A stretch of 7,350 bases of DNA from Bacillota bacterium (lineage in GTDB: Bacteria; Bacillota; Clostridia; Oscillospirales; Ruminococcaceae). Location: contig JAEWNU010000181.1 of NCBI GenBank assembly GCA_023456995.1, forward strand, positions 1 through 7,350. The letters run 5' to 3'. Shown one piece after another: positions 6,289 to 7,350 of this stretch (its first letter is position 1; every line of letters begins with the position of its first letter). The notes beneath the pieces are model-generated. The model made no database searches, had not been told where the DNA came from, and saw only the letters and a list, made by a program, of their open reading frames with translations. Position numbers and translations under genes: made by a program.

Positions 6289-6337
6289 AAAATTCTCTTA
6301 AAATATAAAAATACATCCCGGAAAGGAATAGGATTTT

Positions 6338-6700
6338 ATGGACAAGAAAATTATGATCGTCGACGATGCGGCATTTATGAGAATGATGATTAAAAACAGT
6401 CTCACTGGCAACGGCTACACCAACCTGATTGAGGCTGCGGATGGGCAAATTGCTTTTGAAACTTATAAAACTGAAAAACCCGATTTAGTAATTATGGACA
6501 TCACCATGCCTAATATGGATGGCATTCAGTCTCTTCAGGCAATTAAAGCCTACGATCCCAACGCTATGGTTGTTATGTGTAGCGCTATGGGTCAGGAGGC
6601 TATGGTTGTGGATGCGATCCGTTTTGGCGCACTGGACTTTATTGTCAAGCCTTTTAAGCCTGACCGCATTCTGCAAACGGTCAAGAAGATCCTTGGTTAA
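6338..6700 (+). CDS. cheY: Chemotaxis response regulator CheY
   Basis: Single receiver domain of 120 residues with no output domain, the standard CheY size. When phosphorylated by CheA it binds FliM and FliY at the switch. All active-site residues are present: Asp9 and Asp10 (metal binding, IVDDAAFMR), phospho-acceptor Asp54 (VIMDITMPNMDG), Ser82 in the Thr/Ser switch position (MCSAMGQ), Phe101 in the aromatic switch position, and Lys104 followed by Pro (VKPF). The start is ATG 6338, after AAAGGA/AGGA sequences at 6322-6333. The preceding 49-base gap is AT-rich but has no convincing promoter. The location directly after fliY, its probable phosphatase, and before fliO matches Bacillus-type operons and supports a motor-directed CheY rather than an unrelated response regulator. 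Confidence 0.95.
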   Translation: MDKKIMIVDDAAFMRMMIKNSLTGNGYTNLIEAADGQIAFETYKTEKPDLVIMDITMPNMDGIQSLQAIKAYDPNAMVVMCSAMGQEAMVVDAIRFGALDFIVKPFKPDRILQTVKKILG

Positions 6701-6732
6701 TTTAATTTTAAAAGACTGGGCAGGGTGAAGTT

Positions 6733-7104
6733 ATGGAAAGGTTAGAGGCATTTTCGGTATTTTTTTCTGTTTTTCTCACCTTGGCATTTGTTTTGTTTTT
6801 GGCGTGGTTCTTTTTGCGTTGGATTGGCGGTCATTCTCCTATCCAAAGCAATTATAAGCACATCAAAATTCTTGACCGGGTGGTTATAGATCGAGAAAAA
6901 TACTTATTACTCGTCTCAGCTGGAGACAAGACTCTGCTTATTGCCATGACCGCTGGTGCTATTGAGACTATCTGCGAATTTGACCCGCAGCAGCAGGCTC
7001 TCTTTAATGCCGCGCCTGATGCAGAGCAAAGCTTTTCTGCGGTCATTAAGCAGCTGCTGCCCAAGAAAAACAGTGCGTCCACCAAAGGGGGAGATGGTTT
7101 ATGA
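6733..7104 (+). CDS. fliO: Flagellar export-gate assembly protein FliO (FliZ-like)
   Basis: Small membrane protein that helps assemble the FliP ring of the flagellar type III export gate. 123 residues: one hydrophobic helix at about 8-30 (rich in Phe, Val, Leu), a basic turn, then the short cytoplasmic domain with the family pattern IKILDRVVIDREKYLLLVSAGDKTLLI (split here as residues 44-56 and 57-70), and a hydrophilic tail. Sequence conservation in FliO is low, so the call relies on this pattern plus its place between cheY and fliP. In Bacillus the same gene is named fliZ; it is not the enterobacterial FliZ regulator. ATG 6733 follows AGGGTG at 6722-6727. The stop overlaps the fliP start by ATGA. 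Confidence 0.85.
   Translation: MERLEAFSVFFSVFLTLAFVLFLAWFFLRWIGGHSPIQSNYKHIKILDRVVIDREKYLLLVSAGDKTLLIAMTAGAIETICEFDPQQQALFNAAPDAEQSFSAVIKQLLPKKNSASTKGGDGL
7084..7094 (+). promoter_or_regulatory. Ribosome binding site of fliP inside fliO
   Basis: AAAGGGGGAGA within the last codons of fliO lies 6 bases before ATG 7101 and supports the ATGA start-stop overlap as the true fliP start. Confidence 0.65.
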
Positions 7105-7350
7105 CCAATCGCGCCCAATGTCTGGTAACGCTAAAAAAGCAGTTGCTGATTTTTAGCGTGTCGCTGATCGTGGTACTTTTGCTGGCGCTTTATCTACTTA
7201 ACACCACCGCCCTTGCAGCACCCGGTGTTTCTATTGATTTTATTGCTGACGATACCGGAAATGGGTCCATGGGCGCGCTGGATCTAATGTTTCTTTTTGT
7301 ACTGATTTCACTTATTCCCAGCATTCTGCTCATGATGACCAGCTTCACCC
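7101..7350 (+). CDS. fliP: Flagellar export-gate protein FliP, 3' end missing
   Basis: Core membrane component of the flagellar type III export gate. Only the first 83 residues are in the window, with no stop before position 7350. The N-terminus has basic residues, a hydrophobic stretch (about 15-33) and an ALAAP-type cleavage region near 37-41, so a signal peptide is likely, as in many FliP proteins. A short polar outer segment follows (about 41-57). The first mature membrane helix then ends with the highly diagnostic LIPSILLMMTSFT (71-83), which matches the LLPSxLLMMTSFTR signature of FliP. The ATG overlaps the fliO stop (ATGA), implying translational coupling. The type III secretion homologue SctR shares this motif, but the operon makes FliP the clear choice. 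Confidence 0.94.
   Translation, partial: MTNRAQCLVTLKKQLLIFSVSLIVVLLLALYLLNTTALAAPGVSIDFIADDTGNGSMGALDLMFLFVLISLIPSILLMMTSFT

Noticed and set aside
6289..6337. AT-rich gap before cheY with a TATAAA-like sequence at 6304-6309
   Set aside because: There is no acceptable -35 hexamer at 16-18 bases upstream and no hairpin of a terminator for fliY; simple operon read-through is more likely.

Overview
The window is a contiguous piece of a large bacterial flagellar/chemotaxis operon. All genes lie on the + strand and are packed with short gaps or small overlaps. The order is flgE (5' end missing), flbD/swrD, motA, motB, fliM, fliY, cheY, fliO and fliP (3' end missing). Nine genes are supported: seven complete and two cut by the window edges. 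No other genes, RNA genes, mobile elements or CRISPR arrays were found.

The order and protein types point to a Gram-positive Firmicute of the class Clostridia. FliY carries two CheC-type phosphatase motifs fused to a FliN domain, which is the Bacillus/Clostridium/Thermotoga type of switch. flbD sits between the hook gene and the stator genes, a single-domain cheY sits next to fliY, and fliO-fliP follow. Moderate base composition and frequent GTG/TTG starts behind strong GA-rich Shine-Dalgarno sites would suit the Oscillospiraceae/Ruminococcaceae side of Clostridia. That family-level guess is inference only.

Layout: 1-1649 encodes the hook protein. A leader of about 100 bases (1650-1750) holds two overlapping, mutually exclusive hairpins, and flbD (1751-1963) follows. 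flbD overlaps motA (1956-2876), then comes motB (2922-3854); these two make the stator. The rotor switch/C-ring genes fliM (3908-4912) and fliY (4930-6288) come next, followed by the response regulator cheY (6338-6700). The export-gate genes fliO (6733-7104) and fliP (from 7101) overlap by ATGA.

Working together: FlgE polymers form the hook. MotA/MotB channel ions and push on the rotor. Phospho-CheY binds the FliM N-terminus (the LSQSQIDALL motif is present) to change rotation, and FliY in the switch probably dephosphorylates CheY-P. FliO and FliP build the type III export gate that secretes FlgE and other parts. FlbD is related to Bacillus SwrD, which raises motor power, so its overlap with motA fits.

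I do not see an undescribed biological system here; the core is a standard flagellar operon. The parts worth a second look are the double hairpin after flgE, the very long Pro/Tyr-rich linker inside FliY with an octapeptide tandem repeat, the absence of fliL between motB and fliM, an enlarged MotA extracellular loop, and a Cys in the usually Asn-containing C-terminal helix of FlgE.
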